Shown: positions 1-10,404 of the stretch, piece by piece
How positions within the stretch are numbered: the stretch's first letter is position 1
Layout: the number at the start of each line of letters is the position of its first letter
Assembly (NCBI RefSeq): GCF_000003605.2
Contig: NW_003122909.1
Coordinates: forward strand, 358,025 to 389,029
DNA length: 31,005 bases
Reading direction: 5' to 3'
Source: Saccoglossus kowalevskii
Taxonomy: Eukaryota; Hemichordata; Enteropneusta; Harrimaniidae
Translations under genes and position numbers: made by a program
Notes under the pieces: generated by a model
Databases searched by the model: none
The model's input: the letters and a program-made list of their open reading frames with translations, nothing else
Told to the model about the DNA's origin: nothing

Positions 1-584
1 ACATGCCCACCCATGCCTTGGTTGACTACATCCTTAGTGAAAGTAACATGCCCACCCATGCATTGGTTGATTATATCCTTAGTGAAAGTAATATGCTCAC
101 CCATGCATTGGTTGATTACACCCTTAGTGAAAGTAACATGCCCACCCATGCATTGGTTGATTACATCCTTAGTGAAAGTAACATGCCCACCCATGCCTTG
201 GTTGATTACACCCTTAGTGAAAGTAATGTGCCCACCCATGCATTGGTTGACTACATCCTTAGTAAAAGTAACATGCCCACCCATGCCTTGGTTGATTACA
301 CCCTTAGTGAAAGTAACAAACCCACCCATGCCTTGGTTGATTACACCCTTCGTGAAAGTAAAGTGCCCACCCATGCATTGGTTGATTACATCCTTAGTGA
401 AAGTAACAAGCCCACCAATGCCTTGGTTGATACACCCTTCGTGAAAGTAAAGTACCCACCCATGACTTGGTTGATTACACCCTTAGTGAAAGTAACATGC
501 CCATCCATGCCTTGGTTGATCACACCCTTAGTGAAAGTAATGTGCCCACCCATGCATTGGTTGACTACATCCTTAGTGAATGTA
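1..584. repeat. 45-bp minisatellite array, 13 copies, open at the left edge
   Basis: About 13 head-to-tail copies of a 45-bp unit beginning acatgcccacccatg and ending ccttagtgaaagta. Copies are nearly identical, and copy 10 has lost one base (near 430). Two linked variants recur: units with gccttgg tend to carry acaccc, and units with gcattgg carry acatcc. They alternate in places (copies 4-7, 9-10, 12-13), which suggests a 90-bp dimer. Since 45 is a multiple of 3, the array stays open in several frames and yields a meaningless 15-residue protein repeat. The array begins before base 1, so its full size is unknown. Confidence 0.97.
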
Positions 585-667
585 ACGTGTAACTCCCTCT
601 AAAATGTTTACCCTAAAAAATAGGCGTACAGATTTTTTTATGACACACCACTCACCCGCTTTTCTAG

Positions 668-855
668 CTGCCACACCACTGGTTTTAACACTCGTGGTAA
701 AATCCTTCTGCTCCAGCTGCCACGCCACTGGTCTTGACATTCGTTGATTAATTCTGCTGTTCTCGCTGCCACACCAATCACCTGAGCACTCATAAATAAA
801 TATTTCTGCCGCACCATTGCCTGCTGTTCTCTATACGTATCTTTGATGTATACGA
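668..855. repeat. degenerate ~48-bp tandem repeat, about 4 copies
   Basis: The core ctgccacaccact recurs at 668, 717, 765 and 806 (last copy ctgccgcacca), giving spacings of 49, 48 and 41 bases. Copies are well diverged. The unit is unrelated to the neighbouring 45-bp unit. A minus-strand open frame of 97 codons crosses it (638-931) but resembles no family I recognise and is probably chance. Confidence 0.7.
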
Positions 856-1123
856 CTTTTCCTTTTCGATATTGAGAAATTCTTCCGTTTTTATGGAGAA
901 AAGATACAATATTTTTACCAAGTAAAATCATATTTTTTTATATTTTAAGTTATTGTTCCTACATGAGTTGATGAACATTTCTTTATTTTATTGTTAAAAT
1001 CAGTTGTTTTTCTGCCCCCTCTCAATGCTGAACACGGAAATTCTTTGTCGTAGTGTTGTAGGAAACAACACAAAATATAGTCAGTCCAACTTGTGCGATA
1101 TGATTTATTATGACCCATATTTC

Positions 1124-1233
1124 GTTATATGTTATGTTATGTTATATTATATTATATTATATTATATTATATTATATTATATTATATTATATTATATTAT
1201 GTTATGTTATGTTATGTTATGTTATGTTATGTT
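1124..1233. repeat. pentanucleotide microsatellite (GTTAT)n(ATTAT)11(GTTAT)6
   Basis: A pure ATTAT block (about 1146-1200, 11 units) is bracketed by GTTAT units on both sides (three before, six after). The symmetric arrangement suggests one G-to-A variant unit that expanded inside an older GTTAT tract. Short open frames across it are artefacts. Confidence 0.97.
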
Positions 1234-2327
1234 TCAACACAGAAATGTCAGAGACCAGGCTGTTTGTTGTCCATCAGTTTAATTTCAAATAAAGTACGCC
1301 ATCAACGGTGATATTGTCAAATGTCACGGTGACTTATAAATGGTCTTCGTTTAACCCTTAGTTAGCTGCTGGAGAAATATTTTTTGATAATTAAGATTGA
1401 TGATAAAGTTCTGTGAAGGCACGCCATTTTCTTATTTACACAGCAAATCACATTTTATGCTGTATGAAATGTGTTGCATCTGATAAAATTGTGTCATCAT
1501 AATGCGGCTTTATTCAGTGATAAGCGGGACGATTTAAATCAGAAAAAAAAAACCTGCACGGAGAAAAATAATATTTGTAAAATATCCCAAAGAAAAACTA
1601 TAAAAAAAATCTAGCTGAAACCAAGGCGATGGCAAATATACACCCCCAATTTCTTAATGAACAGGGGGGGGGGGGGAGCTCTCTTTTTTGTCGATAATTA
1701 TTTCACTAACGAGAATATTCTCATTAGTGGGAACAGGGTTTAAATATGCAATAAAGCCTCGGCGAAAACAAATATTGAACAACGACGTTGCATCTTTCAG
1801 TGAGTAAAAATAAATGATACCTAGTCTGCATATATATATACTCAGGGACGTATTGCCCATATTTGCCATTTCATTTAATTATCATAGATAGGGGCAGTGT
1901 AACTTGAATGTTATAAATGAAGAAGAAAGGTGATGGAAAAATACAGACATAATATAATAAATGAAATACGATTTTATTTATTATATTATTTTATTCACAT
2001 TCCTGTATCAAGCGTCCGTGACCGTGTCCGTACAAAATTGAAATTTGTTGTTATTGGCAATGGACCATTTTATTTGTCATTTTGTTATCAAATATTTATT
2101 ACCTTTTAACCCTTATTAACCCTTATTAGTTTTCGACGGAAAACAACATTGTATTAGTATCCATAGTACGGGGCCTAGATGCAAACAAGAAAACAGAAGC
2201 AAAATTAAAAAAGGAGTCTGTACTTGCATATGGTTTTAAAGTTATATTTTCTCCAAGGCTCAGATGAAAGTCCTTTAAATTTTGGGCCGTTCGCCAGTTA
2301 TACCGTAATCGAAAAATGTTATCATTC
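1234..2327. other. non-coding stretch
   Basis: No recognisable gene. It holds a 13-base G run at 1664-1676 and AT-rich sequence around 1960-1995. The direct repeat acccttatta occurs twice near 2108-2127. Short open frames here have no recognisable similarity. Confidence 0.6.
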
Positions 2328-2386
2328 AGCGCCCTCAATTGTTAACTTTCACAATTTCTATGAATATTTGAGCCGTCGAGGGCGCT
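2328..2386. repeat. short inverted repeat with agcgccctc / gagggcgct ends
   Basis: agcgccctc at 2328-2336 faces gagggcgct at 2378-2386, with 41 bases between. The right end continues as atttagta. A very similar 48-base structure lies at 8959-9006. The 9-mer resembles the core seen in CTCF-type sites, but the paired arrangement also fits a tiny inverted-repeat element. Confidence 0.6.
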
Positions 2387-3387
2387 ATTTAGTACTATAT
2401 ATAAACTCGCCGAACGTTCAAATTTAACTAATTAGCTTTATCTGACCAAACTACATCCGAATTATTTGATGGAAAAATATGCCTTTACATGATAAGATAA
2501 ATCTGCTCAGATTAATCTGATAACATTAAACACGTTCGATTTTCAGATATCTGATTTTGCGGGTACACCGCCGTATGACCGGATCGGATTACATCTGATT
2601 ACTAGTATGTTAATCAGGTGACAGAGTTCAACAACATCCGATTTTTTTTAAAAATACCACTTTTAAGTTTCGCTATTTTCGACGTGGATCTGGTGAATCA
2701 GGTATCAAAATTAAAAATATTCCACGTAAGTTGTGAAAAATGGATAGAAAATATAATACTGCGAACAATTTTAATGGATAAAGGTAACAAAGTGGAATAA
2801 ATAAATAAAGATTTTTGAAGCCGGCGTTAATTCTGCAATCAAGTTTATCACTTACAATAACGACATAACGTTATGTCTCGATATTGCGCCGTGACATCGG
2901 GTGAAAACACGTAGTATATCTGTGAGGTCATCAAGTGAAACCCGATACGTATCACCTGTCATTTATCCAAGCCTTTTCCGTTCGGCTTTTTTCTACGATA
3001 TGTTCTGATGATGTTGCAATGGGATTACTTCACTAGTCATGGTAGTACAGCAGAGTATGCACATACTCTCTGACAACTAAAATGACAGAATGAGTGTTTT
3101 CTTTCGGTTCTATGTTTTTGTGTTCCTACCGTCAGTGCGATGTAACCCAGCATCATGCGGCTACGCAGAAGCCGTGACCAATTCGCGTTAATACAGCTAT
3201 TTCATGCATGCATTTTAATTACACAACTACAGTTACAATATTTTCTTTGTGTAAAAATTATACGTCAAAATTGACCTTCGAAGTAAATATTCAGCGAGAA
3301 AATCCCCTCCCCAAAAAACAATCAATTTATTTTGATACTGGCATTCGCAGTGGAGATCTCATCTGAGCTCATCCAGTCTGCATTGTT
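2387..3387. other. non-coding stretch with clustered TAATCT/ATCTGAT motifs
   Basis: No gene recognised. Between about 2440 and 2620 several palindromic or near-palindromic motifs cluster: cagattaatctg, cagatatctg, ggattacatctgatta and ttaatcagg. This could be a decayed inverted-repeat element or a cluster of GGATTA-type homeodomain sites; the sequence does not decide between them. Confidence 0.35.
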
Positions 3388-3535
3388 ATGCAAATGAATG
3401 ACGTCACTGCTTTGAATCTGCTTCGGGAGGCAAGAATAGCTGCGTTCTTGTTGCTACCGACATATTTTTTTTACGATTTTTGCTGAATTTTCTGACGACT
3501 ACATATTTTTTTGCATCCGATTTACACCAGTTCAG
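3388..3535 (+). promoter_or_regulatory. candidate promoter and 5' non-coding exon of the G-gamma gene
   Basis: A perfect octamer ATGCAAAT (3388-3395) is followed at once by a full palindromic CRE TGACGTCA (3399-3406). About 130 bases on comes a splice-donor-like CAG|GTAGGC (exon end 3535, GT at 3536). The next gene on + is the G-gamma coding exon, whose 3' splice site is at 6865, so the two could be joined by a 3.3-kb intron. All of this is inferred from motifs; transcript data would decide. Confidence 0.3.
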
Positions 3536-4504
3536 GTAGGCGTTATTATTGTGATATATTCTCACCTTTAGTCTCGTGAATATCCACGTAAAATTATCAT
3601 CTCACTTTCCGTTGACCTACGTTCAAAACAAATCAGGGCCCCTAATATACTAAAGGTCAAAGTCAAGGACGTGGATTTTTTTTCCATTTATAGAAATCAA
3701 AACGTATTTCTGCTTTTTTTTTTCTTTTTCTTTTTTTTTTGCACTAGTAGAAGAATCGTTTTTGTATAAATATCAGTATATTTTTCATTACGTTTTCCGA
3801 ACATTGCAGACGCGACGAAGGTAACCGGTCATGTCTGATGGTCTCGCTATGACGATGCAATCAAGCAGTGATTTCACGGCGATCTAGGCAGATTTATCAT
3901 ATGTCGTCTGCGTAGGAATTGGCGCCAATTTTACCGTTACGGTTTCGTCTTTGCTGCATGATTAAAAATGCATGTACCAACTATGAAAATAGTCCACCAT
4001 GCCTTCTGTGACCCAATCTCATGTGATCACGGCAAATTTGCGAACACGGCGGGAGATTTCTGGTAAAAAAATGCGATTATTATTATTGTTATTTTTTGTA
4101 AATTGTCATCATCATTATTATTATTAATATCTATACGATAACTATATTATTAATATCTATATAACGCAAAATGTACTAGTAAATTCTCCATTCGTAGTCG
4201 TCACACGATGACAACCTGTGGCTGGCTCAGGGGTTCACCTATGTGTTATTTTTATGCTTTTAATTTTAAAATATTACAAGACTCGCTAATTAACCACGGA
4301 AGAAAGTCACCCGCCGTACCCATTTTCTACATTTATTTCCCAGCCGTTGCGTTGCCCGGAAAGTGCGTTGACCCCAGCTTGGTTATATAAATACACGTGT
4401 GAAAATTAATAATCGCCGTAAATAGTGCACATAACATAGTTTTAGGTTTTCACTGGTTGAAATCTACAAAAGTAATAAAAAAACCCACCTGATTTCTCGA
4501 AATA
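3536..4504. other. non-coding stretch, possibly first intron of the G-gamma gene
   Basis: Contains a pyrimidine tract (about 3710-3740, mostly T), a TCATCATTATTATTA-type microsatellite near 4077-4125 and the direct repeat attattaatatctata (two copies, about 4120-4162). No coding signal was recognised. Confidence 0.5.
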
Positions 4505-6371
4505 GTCAGCGATGTCTGATTTTCAAAGTCAGTCAGTGATGTTTGGTTTCCAAAGTCAGTCTGCGATGTTCGGTTACCAAAGGCATTCAGTGATGTTGGT
4601 TATCAAAGTCATTAAGTGATGTTTGGTTTCCCAAGTCATGCAGTGATGTTTGGTTTCCAAAGTCATTCAGTGATGTTTGGTTTACAAAGTCATTAAATGA
4701 TGTTTGGTTTCCAAAGTCATTCAGTGATGTTTGGTTACCAAAGTCATTCAGTGATATTTGGTTTCCAAAGTCATTCAGTGATGTTTGGTTTCCAAAGTCA
4801 TTCATTGATGTTGGTTACCAAGTCATTCAGTGATGTTTGGTTTCCAAAGTCATTCATTGTTTTTTGGTTTCCAAAGTCATTCAGTGATTTTTGGTTTCCA
4901 AAGTCATTCAGTGATATTTGGTTTCCAAAGTCATTCAGTGATATTTGGTTTCCAAAGTCAGTCTGCGATGTTCGGTTACCAAAGGCATTCAGTGATGTTG
5001 GTTACCAAAGTCAGTCTGCGATGTTCGGTTACCAAAGGCAGTCAGTGATGTTGGTTACCAAAGTCATTCAGTGATGTTTAGTTTCCCAAGTCACTCAGTG
5101 ATGTTTGGTTTCCAAAGTCATACAGTGATTTTTGGTTTACAAGGTCATTTAATGATGTTTGGTTTCCAAAGTCATTCAGTGATATTTGGTTTCCAAAGTC
5201 ATTCAGTGATGTTTGGTTTCCAAAGTCATTCATTGATGTTGGTTACCAAGTCATTCAGTGATGTTTGGTTTCCAAACTCATTCAGTGATGTTTGGTTTCC
5301 AAAGTCATTCAGTGATTTTTGGTTTCCAAAGTTATTCAGTGATATTTGGTTTCTAAAGTCATTCAGTGATGTTTGGTTACAAAAGTCATTCAGTGATGTT
5401 TGGTTTCCAAAGTCATTCAGTGATGTTGGTTTCCAAAGACATTCGGGTATTTTTGGTTTCTAAATTCATTCAGTGATGTTTGATTTCTAAATTCATTCAG
5501 TGATGTTTTGTTTCCAAAGTCATTCAGTGATGTTGGTTACCAAGTCATTCAGTGATTTTTGGTTTCCAAAGTCATTCAGTGACGTTTGGTTTCCAAAGTC
5601 ATTCAGTGATATTTGGTTTCTAAAGTCATTCAGTGATATTTGGTTTCCAAAGTCATTCAGTGATGTTTGGTTTCCAAAGTCATTCAGTGATTTTTGGTTT
5701 CTAAATTCATTCAGTGATGTTTGGTTACCAAAGTCATTTAATGATGTTTGGTTTCCAAAATCATTCAGTGATATTTGGTTTCCAAAGTCATTCAGTGATA
5801 TTTTGTTTCCAAAGTCATTCAGTGATATTTGGTTTCTAAATTCATTCAGTGGTGTTTGGTTTCTAAAGTCATTCAGTGATGTTTGGTTACCAAAGTCATT
5901 CAGTGATATTTGGTTTCCAAAGTCATACAGTGATTTTTGGTTTCCAAAGTCATTCGGTGACGTTTGGTTTCCAAAGTCATTCAGTGATATTTGGTTTCTA
6001 AAGTCATTCAGTGATATTTGGTTTCCAAAGTCATTCAGTGATGTTTGGTTTCCAAAGTCATTCAGTGATGTTTGGTTACCAAAGTCATTCAGTGATGTTT
6101 CTTTTCTGAAATCATTCAGTGATATTTGGTTTCCAAAGTCATTCAGTGATGTTTGTTTTCTGAAATCATTCAGTGATATTTGGTTTCCAAAGTCATTCAG
6201 TGATGTTTGATTTCTAAATTCATTCAGTGATGTTTTGTTTCCAAAGTCATTTAGTGATATTTGGTTTCCAAAGTCATTCAGTGATGTTTAGTTACCAAAG
6301 TCATTCAGTGATGTTTGGTTTCTAAAATCATTCAGTGATGTTTTGTTTCTAAAGTCATTCAGCGATTTTTG
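4505..6371. repeat. 27-bp minisatellite array, about 69 units
   Basis: Tandem units of the form cagtgatgtttggtttccaa plus agtcatt. Variants are gatgttt, gatattt, gattttt and gacgttt, combined with tttcc, tttct or ttacc. A minority of units are 25-26 bp (for example gatgttggttaccaag). A five-unit pattern (gattttt, gacgttt, gatattt with tttct, gatattt, gatgttt) occurs at 5554 and again at 5932. That is exactly 378 bases or 14 units apart, so a segmental duplication took place within the array. Long open frames on + (for example 5500-6210) exist only because 27 is a multiple of 3. The array lies just upstream of the G-gamma exon. Confidence 0.97.
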
Positions 6372-6842
6372 CATGTATCGTTATATCTGAGACATGTTAA
6401 TTTTCTGAATCGCATAAGATCTTGCGAGGCAAGGAAAATATATGTTATTAAGCACAGCGATTATGAACCAGCCACATGTGCAATGTCTGTTTGCAATGAC
6501 AGGTTGCACTTGTTTCTGTTTATGAAACATATCTAACGCTATTGTCTCTAAAACAATATGATCTGGGAAAACCCAGACTGGCCGATAAATGAACAGATCA
6601 CGTGAGTCGGTGGGGGGGGGTGATCATTACAAATTTTTAGGATTTGGAAAACTAAATCTGCAAAATATAAAATAGATAGGAAAAAGATAAAATAGATATT
6701 TATATGGAAAAATAAAACAAAACCAAACCAAAAAACAACAACACTGGTTTAGTTTACTGTTAAAACAGCGATGACGATACGTCAAATGTATATTCATCCA
6801 TGGTAGCTGATGGTGGTACCAAGGTGTGACTTGAAAATTAAC
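6372..6842. other. non-coding stretch upstream of the G-gamma exon
   Basis: No gene. It contains the palindromic E-box octamer TCACGTGA (6598-6605), followed by a nine-base G run (6612-6620). A lysine/asparagine-rich AT tract precedes the splice site. Confidence 0.5.
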
Positions 6843-6865
6843 AATTTTTTTACTCTTTCCTAAAG
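6843..6865 (+). other. 3' splice site before the G-gamma coding exon
   Basis: A T-rich pyrimidine tract (aattttttttactctttcc) ends in taaAG at 6864-6865, ten bases before the initiation ATG. This is a typical acceptor and implies an intron in the 5' untranslated region. The exon would start with gtgtggaaaATG. Confidence 0.65.
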
Positions 6866-6874
6866 GTGTGGAAA

Positions 6875-7078
6875 ATGTCCCAGTCCACTGTGCAGCAGAT
6901 GAAAAAGACGGTGGAACAACTTCGCCATGAAGCCAACATCGATCGTATGAAAGTGTCACAGGCCGGAGCTGATCTACAGACGTATTGCCAGGAACACGCC
7001 CGAGAGGATATGCTACTCACTGGAGTACCAACTTCTGCCAATCCGTTCAAGGAGAAGAAAACCTGCGCTATCATTTGA
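6875..7078 (+). CDS. heterotrimeric G-protein gamma subunit
   Basis: A complete 67-residue protein of usual length for the family (vertebrate gammas are 68-75). It pairs with a beta subunit through an N-terminal coiled coil (about residues 5-25, [17 protein letters not shown]) and anchors beta-gamma to the inner plasma membrane. The C-terminal half has [12 protein letters not shown] (41-52), the conserved NPFKEKK block (56-62) and a CAAX box CAII (Cys64), expected to be prenylated, probably by geranylgeranyl transferase I. The ATG at 6875 is preferred over the in-frame GTG at 6866 because the context is aaaATGt and family members begin this way. Vertebrate gammas usually have an intron inside the coding sequence; here none is present. 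It resembles the GNG2/7/12 group, but the exact orthologue cannot be named from one sequence. The frame is intact. Confidence 0.96.
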   Translation: MSQSTVQQMKKTVEQLRHEANIDRMKVSQAGADLQTYCQEHAREDMLLTGVPTSANPFKEKKTCAII

Positions 7079-7426
7079 GGTCAAAAGATCACTGACTGAT
7101 CACGGATATCCACCAATCTCTACAATACGACTGCTCATGTTTAGTTTTTTTTTCAATGTTGTTGTTTTCCTCTCTGTGTGGTCGTCCCCATATAATTAGA
7201 TTTAAATAACCATTTCGTACTGGTCCGTGATATAAAACTTAGTCTTAGTTTGTATGACTATAGAGTTCAGCGTTTTGTGATTTTCTACTCATTTTACATT
7301 GCATATAGTGTCATCTGTGCGCGGTTTACCGACCTACATTCTTTGGCCATCTGTTGTTGTTTTGGGACGGCGATGAAAATAATACGCCCTCATCGTTAAC
7401 AATATAAACAATATCAGTACCATTTC

Positions 7427-7432
7427 AATAAA
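7427..7432 (+). other. polyadenylation signal of the G-gamma gene
   Basis: AATAAA lies 349 bases after the stop codon in a T-rich 3' region and is followed by tctctccttgcg. It is the first perfect hexamer downstream of the stop. Confidence 0.6.
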
Positions 7433-8439
7433 TCTCTCCTTGCGATGAACACATGACGTAAATGCATTTAGGGGTAACCTATTTGAAACCTCCGAGGAGC
7501 GCGAGGTTTTTTGAAAAAAAAGCCTGTTGGCTAAAAAAAAAACGAAACAGGATCAGTAGTTAAGAAAATAATGCTCTCAGCAGGAGTTCAAAGCGCAACT
7601 TCAAATTGAAAAAAAAAACAATGCACTAAAAAAATCTCTGTCATAGTTGACCAATTTTCTCCAGTTCCTCTCCCAGCTTTCAAATTGGTCACCCCTTGGA
7701 ATATGTTTGTGTAAACCAGTATTTTTTATTGATGGACGACCAGGAACATTAACTTCACTATGAACTTCGGTGCTTCGTTGCAGAGGGCGCGATTTATTAA
7801 AATGAACACTACGCACTGCTACGACAACGTCACGAGTATGCTCCAACTACCACGGGAGTTGAGAGACTACACATATATGCTCACGTCATGATGTGAATTC
7901 AAATACCTTATGTTTATACCAACATTTTCTGAACTGATATTCTAAAAATATTTATATATAATATATATCGTATATTTTGTTCTCCATAAAAGCATGTATT
8001 TTGTAATTTCCGAAACAAATAAATATTTGTGTAATGTCTATTTTGAAGTATTAAACTATTAACCTTTGCGTATTGCCGAGTATTTTATTTCATGCCACGA
8101 GTATCTAACTGGTAAATAATTACGAACGCTACAACCCCGAAACTATGCCGAGTATAACTATACCTTGGACCAATAATTTTTGACCGAGACTATATCGAAC
8201 TGTCTCTAAAACTTCTACATCCCTAACCCTATTTTCTACATAGAACTGTATAATTCTAAAATATTGCCCATGTTACTTGTGAAATTTGTCATGGCGAGCG
8301 TAATTCGCCTTCTGTTTAACGCCACTATCACATGTTTTGCAATGTCTTGCACATATACAACCATATTTCCCACGAGGATATGTTTTCCCTCATCGTTAAT
8401 TGTTTGTATTCGCATAATATGAGTTCATGTACACCATTT
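7433..8439. other. non-coding stretch downstream of G-gamma
   Basis: No gene recognised. AT-rich palindromic sequence lies around 7945-7975. A second AATAAA is near 8023. At about 8330-8439 the sequence may be the diverged inner half of the repeat copy described at 8440-8632. Confidence 0.5.
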
Positions 8440-8632
8440 CCTCCCAAGGATACATCACGGGAATGCCGAAATAAAAAAAGTTTGGAACAGATGGTGCGAA
8501 CGTCTTTGTATGGATTCCGGTCAAACCCTGGGGTCTGCCACGTTTGTTTTTTTATTATTTGAGGACACTTACGCGCGAAAGCGTTCCATATTTGGAATTC
8601 GCATTTCCTAATATGGTAGGATGAAAATACCC
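8440..8632 (-). repeat. unnamed interspersed repeat, copy A (inverted relative to copy B)
   Basis: The reverse complement of this segment matches 11828-12012 in the same order of blocks: attttcatcctaccatat, aaattccaaatatggaa, cgcgtaag, aataataaaa, ccagggt, ttcgc and gcattccc-tgatgtatcct, with small gaps. I judge about 70-75% identity by eye. Weaker similarity seems to continue past the inner end (tatcctcgt, then gtatatgtg and acattgc), so the full element may be about 300 bp. There is no coding content. Confidence 0.8.
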
Positions 8633-9588
8633 AGTGCAATACCGCACAATTACGGCACGCTGTAACTTATGACGTGTTAACGGTTACTAGAAACACACAC
8701 ACAATGTGAATGTACAATATCCAATTTTATAATTGTAAATGGAGAAATTTGAAAGTCAAATGACATAAGAACACAAACAAATCCACAAGTACAAACAACA
8801 TGGCCTGCAAGGCACGTAGCATATGGTGTGGTATTCAGTTGTTTAATGACACAACCGACACAGCGTACACATGATATGTTTATATAGCTGTTATGTATTT
8901 TTGTTATGAAAACCAAACTTTCTCCACGTTATTTATTCGACGTGCTTTATATGATGGTAGCGCCCTCAGCCGTTATCTAACGAAGAACTCTTGGTAAGAG
9001 GGCGCTATTTAACAATGGGCCCAGGTGATGTTATCTTTCTAAATTTTCAACGACCACGAAATCGAATTATTGGTTTCTTTTGCAAAACATCATTAGGAGA
9101 TATATAATAATATAAAATGAAAACAAATTCATTATCCAATAAAATACAAGATGATAAATATCATCAGGTCCACGAGACGCACAATTCACCAGCAGTGTAA
9201 GTATGGACCATCTTGAACCACTCTACGTCTCTGTACAAGTGGCGGCACCAGGTGTCCGGAATGGGTAAGCGTACCATGCTAGCATGCTACACGAACGCCT
9301 GAAAGCTTTCGCAAATTATTATTATTATATATTTTTTTGGACCAAGTGGTCGAGCGATACTACCGGATGCTACGCGCCATTGTGGGGGTGTTCGCTTAGA
9401 AAATACACTGCAAGGCTTGAAGGATGCTGAAAATGTCTGAGATTGCGTACACTCGGATTTAATAATTATTGTCTGTGTGATATTCAAAGGACATCTATCT
9501 AAAATAAATATTCAAGGTTTGCATGAAACGTGACGACAAACATTCCCCTTCCTCTTCAAAATAGTCATACAAAACGTAAGTCAGGTTG
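8633..9588. other. non-coding stretch with a second inverted GAGGGCGCT pair
   Basis: agcgccctc (8959-8967) faces gagggcgct (8998-9006). The right end continues atttaaca, as in the pair at 2328-2386 (atttagta). CA-type repeats (acacacacacaatg) lie near 8690. No gene recognised. Confidence 0.6.
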
Positions 9589-9850
9589 CTATAACAATTG
9601 TTCATTCAAGATGTTAGGCATTCGATTGATCCATTCTGTTACCCGGTCTGGTGATATTTGATTGAAACAGTAGCTCCTGCATTTGACAACAACACTTCTG
9701 CTAGATAAGCACACCCCCATGGAAGCGTAGCTGAAAACGACTCCAAAAAGATTTGCCAATTGCTGAAGTATATCAACTATAGTTCCATGTATTGGGTCCA
9801 CTCTGCAAAGTCTGCAATTTTTACATCCTCGTTTTTGAACTAATTCATCA
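9589..9850 (-). pseudogene. possible tyrosine-recombinase fragment of a DIRS/Ngaro- or Crypton-like element
   Basis: The minus strand has an open stretch (about 85 codons) reading DPIHGTIVDILQQLANLF, then a short FSYAS-containing stretch and CLSSRSVV. That layout (DP, then v-x-x-I-L-x-x-L-x-x-L-F, then sYas, then rSa) resembles the N-terminal core-binding domain of retrotransposon or Crypton tyrosine recombinases. The catalytic R-H-R-Y part was not found, and nothing upstream could be assigned with confidence. A weak, by-eye similarity; it may instead be an unknown repeat. Confidence 0.3.
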
Positions 9851-10007
9851 GTAATTTGACATTATCAGACCATTTGTGACTTGTTTCTTTTCTTCGTTTC
9901 ACAGGTTTCCCATCTGAACTAATCTACTAATTCATGTTGTCTTGTCCATTGGTCACTTGTAACAACTTTCCATTGGCAGCTAGAGCGGGGAAAACAAATT
10001 TTTCATT

Positions 10008-10223
10008 TTACACTATCTGGTGGTTACGGGCTTGGCAGATGAAGCTTACTGCAGCACCAAGCACATCTAGCAGTAAATCCGGAACAGTTCTATCCTGAGA
10101 ATTGTCAGCAAAATTGATTATGTCATTATTGCAACAGATAGGTAATTTGCCATCCCAAAATTTGGATGGGAATACCCATGTAAATGTATCACAAAAGTGG
10201 ACTGGGTCGGGCGATGGAACCAT
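10008..10223 (-). pseudogene. unrecognised coding-like fragment
   Basis: An open minus-strand frame of 71 codons with balanced composition (for example VHFCDTFTWVFPSKFWDGK and VPDLLLDVLGAAVSFIC). It lies upstream, in minus-strand terms, of the possible recombinase fragment and may belong to the same decayed element. I do not recognise a family. The stretch between the two frames holds several stops. Confidence 0.25.
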
Positions 10224-10230
10224 TTACTGA

Positions 10231-10404
10231 AGAAATGTTGCTTCGACATGTGCAGGTCCCGCCACACATCCGCGACCAGGCAATCAATTGAACCAACTTA
10301 GAGAAAATTTGGACAATATTCACAACAGGTGTGCAGAATGGCTGTGTGACATGGCAGGTTTAGGATCAGTGGTTAGAAGTCATTCTTTAATTCGAATTGC
10401 AAGC
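10231..10404 (+). pseudogene. unrecognised coding-like fragment running into the assembly gap
   Basis: A + frame open for 58 codons includes NQLRENLDNIHNRCAEWLCD and then MAGLGSVVRSHSLIRIAS, ending at the N run. Composition looks protein-like (a helical segment with Cys and Trp) but I cannot assign it. It could be part of the same element as the fragments on the other strand or an independent exon interrupted by the gap. Confidence 0.25.

Noticed and set aside
3-602. 199-codon open frame with a 15-residue repeat
   Set aside because: Produced by the 45-bp tandem array, whose unit is a multiple of three. Other frames are open too, and a one-base deletion switches the repeat peptide midway.
5500-6210. 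236-codon open frame with a 9-residue repeat (FSDVWFPKS)
   Set aside because: A by-product of the 27-bp minisatellite. Both strands and several frames give similar peptides, with no start context or flanking domain.
1-6371. CRISPR array
   Set aside because: The repeats are directly tandem without unique spacers, and the genome is animal.
6866-6874. GTG start for the gamma subunit
   Set aside because: The ATG at 6875 has better context and matches family starts; animals rarely use GTG.
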